Translations under genes and position numbers: made by a program
Origin: Winogradskyella eckloniae
GTDB taxonomy: Bacteria > Bacteroidota > Bacteroidia > Flavobacteriales > Flavobacteriaceae
NCBI RefSeq assembly: GCF_013249045.1
Contig: NZ_JABRWP010000003.1
Coordinates: 186,001-250,000, forward strand
Direction of reading: 5' to 3'
Length of the DNA: 64,000 bases
Shown: positions 29,380-36,884 of the stretch, one piece after another
Layout of the letters: every line of letters begins with the position of its first letter
How positions within the stretch are numbered: the first letter of the stretch is position 1
The notes under the pieces: model-generated
Seen by the model: only the letters and a program-made list of their open reading frames with translations
The model's database searches: none
Told to the model about the DNA's origin: nothing

Positions 29380-29449
29380 TTAAATAAAAAATCGAGTTAT
29401 TTTGTATAAAATAGCAAATTACCAAAAAACAATTAAGAATGACGTATAG

Positions 29450-29481
29450 TTTGAGTTCAATATTTAAAAGTTGTAGTTTTG
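29450..29481 (+). promoter_or_regulatory. Promoter TTTG-N20-TAGTTTTG for the Kdo-kinase-like gene
   Basis: TTTG at 29450-29453 and TAGTTTTG at 29474-29481 are 20 bases apart, an almost ideal Bacteroidota -33/-7 pair. Transcription should start near 29486, giving a leader that contains the small frame at 29494-29541. Confidence 0.65.
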
Positions 29482-29493
29482 CGTAAATGCAAA

Positions 29494-29541
29494 ATGAAAA
29501 ATTATAGCATTGCCCTTATTATATTGGTGGCAAAATTTTGA
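29494..29541 (+). CDS. Possible 15-residue leader peptide (uORF)
   Basis: ATG at 29494 opens a frame encoding MKNYSIALIILVAKF. Its TGA (29539-29541) overlaps the ATG of the following kinase-like gene by one base (TGATG). It starts about 8 bases after the predicted transcription start. The peptide is hydrophobic. The arrangement would allow translational coupling. It may be fortuitous. Confidence 0.3.
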   Translation: MKNYSIALIILVAKF

Positions 29542-30329
29542 TGGTGTATTTGACAATGCCAATGAATAGAGTAAAGAAAATACATGATAGTTTTATTCAA
29601 CATGAACCGTTCTTGGACGATATCATCACTAATTTTGATACAAAAGGTGAAGACTTTGGTAACCAAGATAGAAATGCCTTAAAACTATTTAAATTAGATG
29701 CCAAAACACTTAATGTAAAATCATTTAGAGTCCCTAATTTTATTAATCAAATTGCGTATCGATTTATCCGAAAAAGTAAAGCGGAACGGTCTTTTGTATA
29801 TGCAAAGAAACTACAAGCATTATCTATAGGCACTCCACAGCCAATTGCATTCTATGAATATAAGAATTTGTTGTTGTTTAAAAAGAGTTATTATATATCA
29901 GAGCAACTAGAATGTGATCTTACATATAGAGAATTAACAACAGATTTAAATTATCCTAATCACGAGCGTATTCTAAGAGCCTTCACACGTTTCACATATC
30001 AATTACACCAAAACAATATAAATTTTTTAGATCATTCGCCTGGTAATACATTAATAAAGCAGAGTGCAAATGGTTATGATTTTTTCTTAGTTGACCTCAA
30101 TCGAATGGAGTTTGTTCCTATGGATTTTGAGACTAGAATTAAAAATTTCGCAAAATTAACCATTCATAAATCAATGATTGAAATTATGAGTGATGAGTAT
30201 GCAAAATGTTGTGACCAACCTTTTGAAACGGTATTTCATCTAATGTGGAAACATACAGAGGCTTTTCAAGAGAAATATAGACGAAAAAAGAGATTGAAAA
30301 AGAAACTAAAATTTTGGAAGAAACGCTAA
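29541..30329 (+). CDS. Kdo/lipopolysaccharide kinase-like (InaA/KdkA-type) protein
   Basis: The ~262-residue protein has a kinase-like fold typical of LPS core kinases. LNVKSFRVPN provides a candidate ATP Lys. KAERSFVYAKKL corresponds to helix C. NFLDHSPGN carries Asp and Asn with catalytic-loop spacing (D164, N169), and FLVDLNRM carries the metal-binding Asp (D185). The first His of HxDxxxxN is replaced by Phe. The C-terminus is very basic (RRKKRLKKKLKFWKKR), which suggests membrane or LPS contact. It probably phosphorylates a core sugar (Kdo or heptose). The ATG at 29541 overlaps the small upstream frame; ATGs at 29556 and 29562 are alternatives. It converges on the next gene with a 4-base overlap. 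Confidence 0.8.
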   Translation: MVYLTMPMNRVKKIHDSFIQHEPFLDDIITNFDTKGEDFGNQDRNALKLFKLDAKTLNVKSFRVPNFINQIAYRFIRKSKAERSFVYAKKLQALSIGTPQPIAFYEYKNLLLFKKSYYISEQLECDLTYRELTTDLNYPNHERILRAFTRFTYQLHQNNINFLDHSPGNTLIKQSANGYDFFLVDLNRMEFVPMDFETRIKNFAKLTIHKSMIEIMSDEYAKCCDQPFETVFHLMWKHTEAFQEKYRRKKRLKKKLKFWKKR

Positions 30330-31090
30330 TTTCTATTTTGGTACAAAGCTCTTAACTTAGAATATTTCAAAAAGGTAATGTTTGCCGTTTGTATGCAAAT
30401 AACAAAGCCGTTAAACCCATCTAAAAAGCCTAATCTTAAAACGTAAGATTTAAAAAATGCCCAAGTAGGATTAAAGATAATTTTCCATATTGGTGCTTTT
30501 TTTCCTTTATCAAAATACGCTTTTGCTGCAATAGTGGAGAAATACTCTGTTTTTTGATTAAATTCTGAATAACTCTGATAGGTTTTGTGTAAGATGTCTC
30601 CTTTTAAATGGCCTGTTTTATCTTTAGAGTTAAAAAGCTGCACATTATCATGAGGATTTATACCTTGCCATTCAGCTTTGCGTCTGTCAAAAACACGAAG
30701 TTTTTTATTGGGATACCAATCGGAGTGTTTAATCCATTGACCACAAAAGTTATTGAATCTATTAGCGTAGTAGCCATCAAATTTCCAATTTGATTTTAGT
30801 TTGGTTATTGAGTGTTGAAGGGTTTCAGACAAAGCTTCATCACCATCTAAAGACACAATGTAATTGTAACGCGCTTGTGATAATGCAAAATTCTTTTGTT
30901 CTATGTAACCTAAGAATTTTTGTTCAATAAATTTAACGTTAAAACGCTCACAAATAGCCTTAGTCTTATCCGTAGAGAATGAATCTACGACAACAATTTC
31001 GTCAACAACATTTACCAAAGACTGTAAACAGTTTTCAATATTGCGTTCTTCATTAAAGGTAATTATAACTCCAGATAGTTTTAACATCAT
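30326..31090 (-). CDS. GT2 family glycosyltransferase (WaaE/KdtX-like)
   Basis: The ~254-residue inverting GT-A enzyme starts MMLKLSGVIITFNEERNIENCL. EIVVVDSFSTDKT is the nucleotide-binding strand and SLDGDEALS carries the DxD motif. GWYANRFNNF-type text (DGYYANRFNNFCGQWIKHSDWYPNKKLRVFDRR) matches LPS core glucosyltransferases of the WaaE type. An in-frame extension up to 31156 would overlap the divergent gene at 31128 and is rejected. It probably extends the LPS inner core. Confidence 0.88.
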   Translation of the reverse strand: MMLKLSGVIITFNEERNIENCLQSLVNVVDEIVVVDSFSTDKTKAICERFNVKFIEQKFLGYIEQKNFALSQARYNYIVSLDGDEALSETLQHSITKLKSNWKFDGYYANRFNNFCGQWIKHSDWYPNKKLRVFDRRKAEWQGINPHDNVQLFNSKDKTGHLKGDILHKTYQSYSEFNQKTEYFSTIAAKAYFDKGKKAPIWKIIFNPTWAFFKSYVLRLGFLDGFNGFVICIQTANITFLKYSKLRALYQNRN

Positions 31091-31115
31091 TCTAATTTCT
31101 GAGCTGTAAAAATAG

Positions 31116-31123
31116 TATTTTTG
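31116..31123 (+). promoter_or_regulatory. -7 box TATTTTTG immediately before the first tandem GT2 gene
   Basis: The octamer matches TAnnTTTG and ends only 4 bases before the ATG at 31128, so the mRNA would be leaderless or nearly so. No well-placed -33 TTG is visible. Confidence 0.35.
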
Positions 31124-31127
31124 CGCT

Positions 31128-31949
31128 ATGCATTCTAATCCGCAAGCATCTGTCATAATTAGTACCTATAATCAGCCAAAATGGTTAGCGTTGGTATTGC
31201 ATAGTTATAGCATTCAAACAGCATCTAATTTTGAAATTATTATTGCAGATGATGGTTCTGATGACAGCACAAAAGTTGTTGTAGATCGTTTTGTGACTGC
31301 AAGCCAATTTAATGTGATCCATGTATGGCATGAAGATCATGGTTTTCAAAAAACTAAAATTTTGAATAAAGCTATACAAGCAGCAAATTCAGAATATCTC
31401 ATTTTTACGGATGGTGATTGTATTGCAAGACAAGATTTTGTAGCGACACATCTCAGTTTACGTCAAAAAAAACATGCGCTTTCAGGAGGTTATTTTAAAT
31501 TAACAGAGTTTGTGTCTAATACAATTTCTAAAGCCAGCATAACTAAGCAAAATTGTTTTGATAAACAGTGGCTGTTAGAGCAAAGACAACCTAAAAGTTT
31601 TAAGTTGAATAAACTCACAAATTCGCGATACAAAGCCCTTGTATTAAATGCCATAACACCAACAAAAGCCACATTTGATGGTATGAATGTATCATGTTAC
31701 AAAGCAGATATTTTAGCCGTGAATGGCTTTGACGAGCGCATGCAGTATGGTGGAGAAGATAGAGAAGTAGGTGAGCGTATGATGAATAATGGTATAAAAT
31801 TTAAACAAGTACGTTATAGTTGTATTTGTGTACATTTGCATCACGATAGACCATATAAAAACGAGGAGGCTTTAGCTAAAAATGAACACATAAGGAAAGC
31901 GACTAAAAGGCTAAAATTAAAATGGTCTAATTACGGAATAAAAAAATAA
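31128..31949 (+). CDS. GT2 family glycosyltransferase (first of tandem pair)
   Basis: The 273-residue protein has SVIISTYNQPKWL, IIIADDGSDDSTKVV and the metal-binding LIFTDGDCIARQDF. A C-terminal galactosyltransferase-like segment, FDGMNVSCYKADILAVNGFDERMQYGGEDREVGERM, resembles the GT7-type C-terminal domain fused in chondroitin-synthase-like enzymes. It is about 4 bases from its paralogue downstream. The donor and acceptor are unknown, but the setting is LPS/oligosaccharide synthesis. Confidence 0.9.
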   Translation: MHSNPQASVIISTYNQPKWLALVLHSYSIQTASNFEIIIADDGSDDSTKVVVDRFVTASQFNVIHVWHEDHGFQKTKILNKAIQAANSEYLIFTDGDCIARQDFVATHLSLRQKKHALSGGYFKLTEFVSNTISKASITKQNCFDKQWLLEQRQPKSFKLNKLTNSRYKALVLNAITPTKATFDGMNVSCYKADILAVNGFDERMQYGGEDREVGERMMNNGIKFKQVRYSCICVHLHHDRPYKNEEALAKNEHIRKATKRLKLKWSNYGIKK

Positions 31950-31953
31950 AAGA

Positions 31954-32775
31954 ATGCAACATCCTGATATTTCAATTATTATAAGTACTTATAACTCTGA
32001 AGCGTGGTTAGAAAAAGTGATGTGGAGTTATGAAGCGCAAACGTTCAAGAATTTTGAAATGGTAATTGCAGATGATGGCTCTAAGCAACCAACATTAGAC
32101 TTAATAGAGAAAATGAAGTCATTGGTAAGTTATCCTATTATACACGTTTGGCATGAGGACAATGGTTTTCAGAAATCGCAAATATTAAATAAAGCAATTT
32201 TGGCATGTAATTCGGCTTATATTTTAATGAGCGATGGTGATTGTATGGCCAGAGAGGATTTTTTACAAGTACATATTAATGAACGTGAAACTGGTTATTT
32301 TCTTTCTGGAGGATATTTTATGTTGCCTATGCCTATATCAGAAGTCATTACAAAAGAAGATATTATATCTCAGCAATGTTTTCAGTTAGATTGGTTAAAG
32401 TCTAAAGGATTAAAAAGTTCTTTTAAAAATAATAAGTTAACGGCAAAAGGTTTTAAAAGTCAGCTATTAAATACCGTAACGCCTACTAATGCGAGTTGGA
32501 ATGGTCATAATGCATCTGGTTGGAAATCAGATATTTTAGCCATCAATGGATTTGATGAACGTATGCAGTATGGTGGACAAGACAGAGAACTGGGAGAACG
32601 CCTATTTAACTATGGAATTAAGTCTAAACAAATACGATATAGCGCAATTTGTTTGCATTTAGATCATCCAAGAGGATATAAAACAAAGGCTTCTATAGAT
32701 AAAAACCTAGCCATAAGAGCAACGACCAAAAAGGAAAACTTAAAGTGGACTGACTTTGGGATTAAGAAAGCTTAA
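31954..32775 (+). CDS. GT2 family glycosyltransferase (second of tandem pair)
   Basis: This protein is 273 residues, identical in length and architecture to the preceding protein: SIIISTYNSEAWLEKV, MVIADDGSKQPT, LMSDGDCMAREDF and GFDERMQYGGQDRELGERL. It is a tandem duplicate that has diverged, so the two enzymes may add successive related sugars. Its stop overlaps the convergent GT9 gene by 4 bases. Confidence 0.9.
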   Translation: MQHPDISIIISTYNSEAWLEKVMWSYEAQTFKNFEMVIADDGSKQPTLDLIEKMKSLVSYPIIHVWHEDNGFQKSQILNKAILACNSAYILMSDGDCMAREDFLQVHINERETGYFLSGGYFMLPMPISEVITKEDIISQQCFQLDWLKSKGLKSSFKNNKLTAKGFKSQLLNTVTPTNASWNGHNASGWKSDILAINGFDERMQYGGQDRELGERLFNYGIKSKQIRYSAICLHLDHPRGYKTKASIDKNLAIRATTKKENLKWTDFGIKKA

Positions 32776-33839
32776 ACTAATCGTTTTAGAAATGCTTTTA
32801 AATCCGTTTCAAAATAAGAGGGTTTAAAGTCTAAATATAAAGCTGAAGTTTTTGCTTTTAATACCTTAGGATGTTCTACAGCGTCATAAATATGGGCTGC
32901 ATAATCTTTTAGGTGTACAGAAACATGTTTTTTGTGGTCATCAAACATGTTCCAGGCTTCTTTTTTTATCCAAGGCGAAAACATAGTAAATGTAGGAATA
33001 TAAAGAGCTTTAGCCATATTTATTGCGCCACCTTCATTTCCAATAACAGCAGTACAATGAGAAGTAATAGCTAAGAAATCTCGCAAGCTTTTCCCAAAGA
33101 CATTAAAGTAAATCTGTTGTTGCGTATTTGGTTTACATAATTCTAAAATAGCTTTTGCGTCAGGTTCTTGTTTTGGAATGTAATTGAATAAAATTTGACT
33201 TTCAGGTTGTTCTAAAGCAATAGTGTCAATGACATTAGCCATGTATTTAAAAGGATACGTTTTATTGTTTCCACTGCCTAATACACCAATCATATAAATG
33301 GGCTTCTTTAAATCTATAGAATGAGATTCTAAAAACTGCTGAGCATTGTTTTTTTCGTCTTCGGTTAGATAAATTTTTGGCCTCACGACTTCTAAATCAT
33401 TTATGTTTAATGGTTTTAAGAGTTGCAGTCGGTTTTCAATTGCTAAGCCTGCATTGGTATTGGCAATAGTTTTATTTTTAAAAGTGTAATTGTAAATAAT
33501 AGAATTTAGACCTTTATCTAGTGATACTTTAGTTTTGGCTTTAGATAAAAAACTAATGATATTACTAGAAAGTTGTGAGTAAACATCAATCACAACGTCA
33601 AACTTTTCTTTTCGTAATTGCTTTGCGAATTTAAAAAGGAGGCTTTTACTTTTTTCGTGATCTGGAGTAAAAAAATGAAATGTATCAATAAAGGGATTGT
33701 TTTCAACAACTGGCAAGGTGTGCGAATTAATTACATAATGTAATTGAGCATTAGGATATTTGTGTTTTATGGCTTCAAATAAAATACTTGTTGCCAAAAC
33801 ATCGCCTATCATTTTTTGTTGAATAACTAAAATTTTCAT
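32772..33839 (-). CDS. GT9 family heptosyltransferase-like glycosyltransferase
   Basis: The 355-residue ADP-heptose:LPS heptosyltransferase-type protein starts MKILVIQQKMIGDVLATSILFEAI with the phosphate-loop-like IGDVL. VIDVYSQLSSNIIS and IGVLGSGNNKTYPFKYM follow. The family hallmark AVIGNEGGAINMAKALYIPTFTMF is present. It transfers heptose (or another sugar) to the LPS inner core. It is a single gene between the convergent GT2 pair and the dapD terminator. Confidence 0.9.
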   Translation of the reverse strand: MKILVIQQKMIGDVLATSILFEAIKHKYPNAQLHYVINSHTLPVVENNPFIDTFHFFTPDHEKSKSLLFKFAKQLRKEKFDVVIDVYSQLSSNIISFLSKAKTKVSLDKGLNSIIYNYTFKNKTIANTNAGLAIENRLQLLKPLNINDLEVVRPKIYLTEDEKNNAQQFLESHSIDLKKPIYMIGVLGSGNNKTYPFKYMANVIDTIALEQPESQILFNYIPKQEPDAKAILELCKPNTQQQIYFNVFGKSLRDFLAITSHCTAVIGNEGGAINMAKALYIPTFTMFSPWIKKEAWNMFDDHKKHVSVHLKDYAAHIYDAVEHPKVLKAKTSALYLDFKPSYFETDLKAFLKRLV

Positions 33840-33850
33840 TTTTCAAGTTA

Positions 33851-33893
33851 AAAAAATCCAACTGTAAATTATAATGTCACAGTCGGATTTTTT
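33851..33893 (-). terminator. Rho-independent terminator of dapD
   Basis: Arms 33851-33865 and 33879-33893 pair over 15 bases with one mismatch (AAAAAATCC-A-ACTGT with ACAGT-C-GGATTTTTT). On the minus strand the stem ends in a run of T. It sits 36 bases beyond the dapD stop and just before the GT9 start. Confidence 0.75.
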
Positions 33894-33928
33894 AATTATT
33901 CTTTGTTTAAAATAAAAAAATATAACGT

Positions 33929-34744
33929 TTACACAGCAACATCATACTCACGTAAAGCATCATTTAAAGATGTCTTTTTATTAGTGCTTTCTTTACGTTT
34001 ACCTATAATTAAGGCACATGGTACTTGAAATTCTCCTGCAGCAAACTTTTTAGTGTAACTCCCAGGAATAACTACAGAACGTGCAGGTACAACACCTTTA
34101 GTTTCTACAGGTTCATCACCAGTTACATCTATAATTTTTGTACTCATAGTAAGTACCACGTTTGCACCTAAAACAGCTTCTTTTTCTACACGTACACCTT
34201 CTACAACTATACAACGTGAGCCTATAAATGCACCATCTTCTATAATAACTGGTGCAGCTTGTAATGGTTCTAAAACACCACCAATACCAACACCTCCAGA
34301 AAGGTGAACATTTTTACCAATCTGCGCACAACTACCAACAGTTGCCCAAGTATCTACCATAGTCCCTTCATCTACATAAGCACCAATGTTTACATAACTA
34401 GGCATTAATATAGTTCCGGCCGAAATATAAGCACCATGTCTGGCAACTGCATTTGGAACAACTCTAATACCACGTTCCGCAAAATTTTTCTTTAATGGAA
34501 TTTTATCGTGGTATTCAAAAATACCAGCTTCTAAGGTTTCCATTTTTTGAATAGGAAAATATAGAACCACAGCTTTTTTTACCCATTCATTAACTTGCCA
34601 TCCGTCAGCGACTGGTTGGGCAACACGTAACGTACCAGCATCTAAAAGGTCTATAACCTTTCTAATGGCATCTATTGTGTCTTCATTTTTTAATAATGAA
34701 CGATCATTCCATGCGTTTTCTATTACAGATTGAAGTTGTGTCAT
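33929..34744 (-). CDS. dapD: 2,3,4,5-tetrahydropyridine-2,6-dicarboxylate N-succinyltransferase
   Basis: The 271-residue enzyme catalyses the succinyl-CoA-dependent step of lysine/diaminopimelate synthesis. The N-terminal helical domain ends ADGWQVNEWVKKAVVLYFPI. It is followed by left-handed β-helix hexapeptide repeats (MPSYVNIGAYVDEGTMVDTWATVGSCAQIG, VHLSGGVGIGGVLEPLQAAPVIIEDGAFIGSRCIVV is the classic core; the named motif is the WATVGSCAQIG/HLSGGVGIGGV pair). The C-terminus KRKESTNKKTSLNDALREYDV is typical. It is monocistronic with its own terminator. Confidence 0.96.
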   Translation of the reverse strand: MTQLQSVIENAWNDRSLLKNEDTIDAIRKVIDLLDAGTLRVAQPVADGWQVNEWVKKAVVLYFPIQKMETLEAGIFEYHDKIPLKKNFAERGIRVVPNAVARHGAYISAGTILMPSYVNIGAYVDEGTMVDTWATVGSCAQIGKNVHLSGGVGIGGVLEPLQAAPVIIEDGAFIGSRCIVVEGVRVEKEAVLGANVVLTMSTKIIDVTGDEPVETKGVVPARSVVIPGSYTKKFAAGEFQVPCALIIGKRKESTNKKTSLNDALREYDVAV

Positions 34745-35001
34745 TTGTCTTTTTTAATTTAATCTTGATCTCATGCAATTTTTGTTTTAAATAATTAAAA
34801 CGAACTACATGCTACTTGTTTGTTGAGTTTATTGAAATTTAAGCCCAAATATAAGTCCATATATGACCATCAAAAAATATTTTAAAAAATTATTTTATAT
34901 AAATGTGACTTATTTAATAACGTTGTGTCTTATAGATAGTTAAACGGACGATAATTTATTTCTAATAACTTTATCTGAGAATTTAATTAATAGCTAATTT
35001 A

Positions 35002-35040
35002 GAAAACCCCTTTCCCCTTATTTAAGGGGTTTTCTTTTTT
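35002..35040 (+). terminator. Plus-strand terminator in the dapD-ruvX gap
   Basis: Arms GAAAACCCCTT (35002-35012) and AAGGGGTTTTC (35024-35034) flank an 11-base loop and are followed by TTTTTT. There is no plus-strand gene upstream of it. Confidence 0.7.
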
Positions 35041-35133
35041 AAGCCAAATATGTGACCTAAGTGAAAGTTTAGTGTCTTATATATGAATGAATGATTTTTA
35101 TAGTCATGGTTTTTTAGATTGGTTATCTATAAG

Positions 35134-35160
35134 CGCTTCTATTTTTAGAAGCGTTTTTTT
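35134..35160 (+). terminator. Second plus-strand terminator in the dapD-ruvX gap
   Basis: The hairpin CGCTTCTA-TTTT-TAGAAGCG (35134-35153) is followed by seven T. It has classic intrinsic terminator form, 41 bases before the ruvX start, and would insulate ruvX from upstream transcription. Confidence 0.8.
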
Positions 35161-35188
35161 ATTGTGTTTTTTTGGCTAATAATTATAT

Positions 35189-35196
35189 TACCTTTG
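35189..35196 (+). promoter_or_regulatory. -7 box TACCTTTG directly before ruvX
   Basis: The octamer matches TAnnTTTG and ends 4 bases before the ATG at 35201. A TTTG at 35171-35174 is 14 bases upstream, shorter than the usual spacing. Transcription would start at or next to the start codon, giving a leaderless mRNA. Confidence 0.45.
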
Positions 35197-35200
35197 CCAT

Positions 35201-35617
35201 ATGGGAAGAATTTTAGCCATTGACTTTGGTACAAAGCGTACAGGATTAGCTGTTACGGATGAAATGCAAATTATTGCCTCAGGTTTAACAACAGTACTAA
35301 CCAAAGATTTACTCCAATTTTTAAAGGATTATACCTCAAAAGAACGTGTAGATAAAATTGTGGTTGGTTTGCCAAAGCAAATGGACAATACAGCGTCAGA
35401 AAGTGAAGTGTATATTCAGAAATTTTTGGTACAGCTTTCTAAAGTTATTCCAGAAATTCCTGTAGCTCGTGTAGATGAACGCTTTACTTCAAAAATGGCG
35501 TTTCAAACCATGATAGATAGTGGTCTTAAAAAAAAACAAAGAAAAAATAAAGCCCTTATAGACGAGATTAGTGCAACGCTAATTTTACAGAGTTACCTGT
35601 CTAGTAATACACTTTAA
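35201..35617 (+). CDS. ruvX: Holliday junction resolvase-like RuvX/YqgF
   Basis: The 138-residue RNase H-fold protein starts MGRILAIDFGTKRTGLAVTD, with the first catalytic Asp in IDFGTKRTG. IVVGLPKQMDNTAS, VARVDERFTSKMA and the C-terminal Asp in IDEISATLILQSYL are all present. In the family it acts in 16S rRNA maturation and/or Holliday junction resolution. It is the first gene of a rightward housekeeping group (ruvX, def, DUF5606, mazG). Confidence 0.95.
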   Translation: MGRILAIDFGTKRTGLAVTDEMQIIASGLTTVLTKDLLQFLKDYTSKERVDKIVVGLPKQMDNTASESEVYIQKFLVQLSKVIPEIPVARVDERFTSKMAFQTMIDSGLKKKQRKNKALIDEISATLILQSYLSSNTL

Positions 35618-35737
35618 GTCTTTGGGGATTAAGCGTTGATATTCTGGTTCAATAAAAGAGGAAATACGGGTTCAATAGTTATATAGAAGCCTTGTAAAAC
35701 TGTAATAACTATGAATTTTATTTTCAATATTTGATAA

Positions 35738-35770
35738 TTGCTATTTTGTTCTTGAAAATTAATACTTTTG
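35738..35770 (+). promoter_or_regulatory. Promoter TTG-N22-TACTTTTG for def
   Basis: TTG at 35738-35740 and TACTTTTG at 35763-35770 are 22 bases apart, within the Bacteroidota range. The predicted start site lies about 15 bases before the ATG at 35791. This rejects the longer in-frame start at 35731. Confidence 0.55.
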
Positions 35771-35790
35771 CAAACGAAAATAAACAAATT

Positions 35791-36381
35791 ATGATTTTAC
35801 CTATCGTTGCTTATGGCGACGCTGTTTTAAAGAAAAAAGCAATTGCTATAGATAAGGATTACCCAGACTTGAGTGGCCTTATTGAAAATATGTACGAGAC
35901 CATGTATGGTGCATATGGCGTTGGTTTGGCTGCACCTCAAATTGGGTTAGCCATTAGAATGTTTATGGTAGATACAAGTCCTTTTGCAGATGATGAAAGC
36001 CTGAGTAAAGAAGAGCAAGAAGCACTTAAGAATTTCAAAAAAACGTTTGTCAATGCTCAGATTTTAGAAGAAGAAGGTGAAGAATGGGCATTTAATGAAG
36101 GCTGTTTAAGTATTCCAGATGTAAGGGAAGATGTATATAGAAAGCCAAAGATAAAAATACAATATCAAGACGAAAATTTTAACACACATGTAGAAGACTA
36201 TGATGGTTTAATAGCCAGAGTAATACAGCATGAGTATGATCATATCGAAGGTGTATTGTTTACAGACAAATTATCGTCATTTAAAAAGCGTTTATTAAAA
36301 GGACGCTTAACCAATATTGCAAAAGGAAAGATTAAAATTGATTACAGAATGCGTTTCCCTCTAATGAGTAAAAAACGCTAA
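35791..36381 (+). CDS. def: Peptide deformylase
   Basis: The 196-residue enzyme starts MILPIVAYGDAVLKKKA. The three diagnostic motifs are present: GVGLAAPQIG, EGCLSIPDV and QHEYDHIEG, providing the Cys and two His metal ligands and the catalytic Glu. It removes the N-formyl group from new proteins in the cytoplasm. The insertion FADDESLSKEEQEALKNF before the second motif is typical of Bacteroidota forms. DUF5606 follows 10 bases downstream. Confidence 0.96.
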   Translation: MILPIVAYGDAVLKKKAIAIDKDYPDLSGLIENMYETMYGAYGVGLAAPQIGLAIRMFMVDTSPFADDESLSKEEQEALKNFKKTFVNAQILEEEGEEWAFNEGCLSIPDVREDVYRKPKIKIQYQDENFNTHVEDYDGLIARVIQHEYDHIEGVLFTDKLSSFKKRLLKGRLTNIAKGKIKIDYRMRFPLMSKKR

Positions 36382-36391
36382 TACACTATAT

Positions 36392-36820
36392 ATGAGCTTA
36401 GACAAAATTTTATCAATTTCTGGAAAACCAGGATTGTATCAAATCGTTACACAGACCAGAACAGGTGCCGTTGTAGAATCGTTAATTGACAAAAAAAGAA
36501 TTACGGTTGGTGCGCACAGTAACATTAGTATTTTAAGTGAAATAGCAATTTATACTTTAGCTGAAGAAGTACCATTAAGAGATGTACTTATTAAAGTAAA
36601 GGAAAAAGAAGGAGGACAACCAACATCTATTAGTCATAAGGATGGTAAAGATATTTTAGAAGAGTTTTTCTTTGAAGTATTACCAGATTATGATGAAGAT
36701 AGAGTTTATCCTTCAGACATAAAAAAAGTGGTACAATGGTATAACTTACTTCAAAAAAACGATTTGCTAGGTTCACTTGAAGCCTCTAAGGACGCTAAAG
36801 ATACGTCAGAAGAAGAATAA
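36392..36820 (+). CDS. DUF5606 family protein
   Basis: The 142-residue cytoplasmic protein starts MSLDKILSISGKPGLYQIVTQTRTGAVVESL and has an acidic tail. It matches the Bacteroidota-specific DUF5606 family by its opening and size. The function is unknown. Close spacing after def and position before mazG suggest cotranscription with translation/nucleotide-pool genes. Confidence 0.88.
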   Translation: MSLDKILSISGKPGLYQIVTQTRTGAVVESLIDKKRITVGAHSNISILSEIAIYTLAEEVPLRDVLIKVKEKEGGQPTSISHKDGKDILEEFFFEVLPDYDEDRVYPSDIKKVVQWYNLLQKNDLLGSLEASKDAKDTSEEE

Positions 36821-36884
36821 TTATTACAGGTATATCCTGGGTTTTAAACTTAATGAAGTTTAGAAAATTTAGTCAATAAAATTA

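Larger units (their letters stand above)
34745..35200. other. Gene-free 456-base region with two plus-strand terminators
   Basis: No convincing protein gene lies between dapD and ruvX, although two strong plus-strand terminators occur at 35002-35040 and 35133-35160. Upstream of each is a related ~34-base sequence (34904-34937 and 35051-35084, about 24 of 34 positions identical, both ending in GTGTCTTATA). A 26-codon frame at 34864-34944 (starting MTIKKYFKKLFYIN) is the only small frame before the first terminator. One or two small RNAs are possible. Confidence 0.5.

Noticed and set aside
34864-34944. 26-codon frame (MTIKKYFKKLFYIN…) before the first terminator in the dapD-ruvX gap, reminiscent of small basic-hydrophobic toxins
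   Set aside because: The sequence is AT-rich and the frame short, with no recognisable start signal or homologue known to me; it is mentioned under the non-coding region but not called as a gene.
35087-35179. 30-codon hydrophobic frame (MNDFYSHGF…) upstream of ruvX
   Set aside because: It runs straight through a strong terminator hairpin and its T-run, so it is almost certainly fortuitous.
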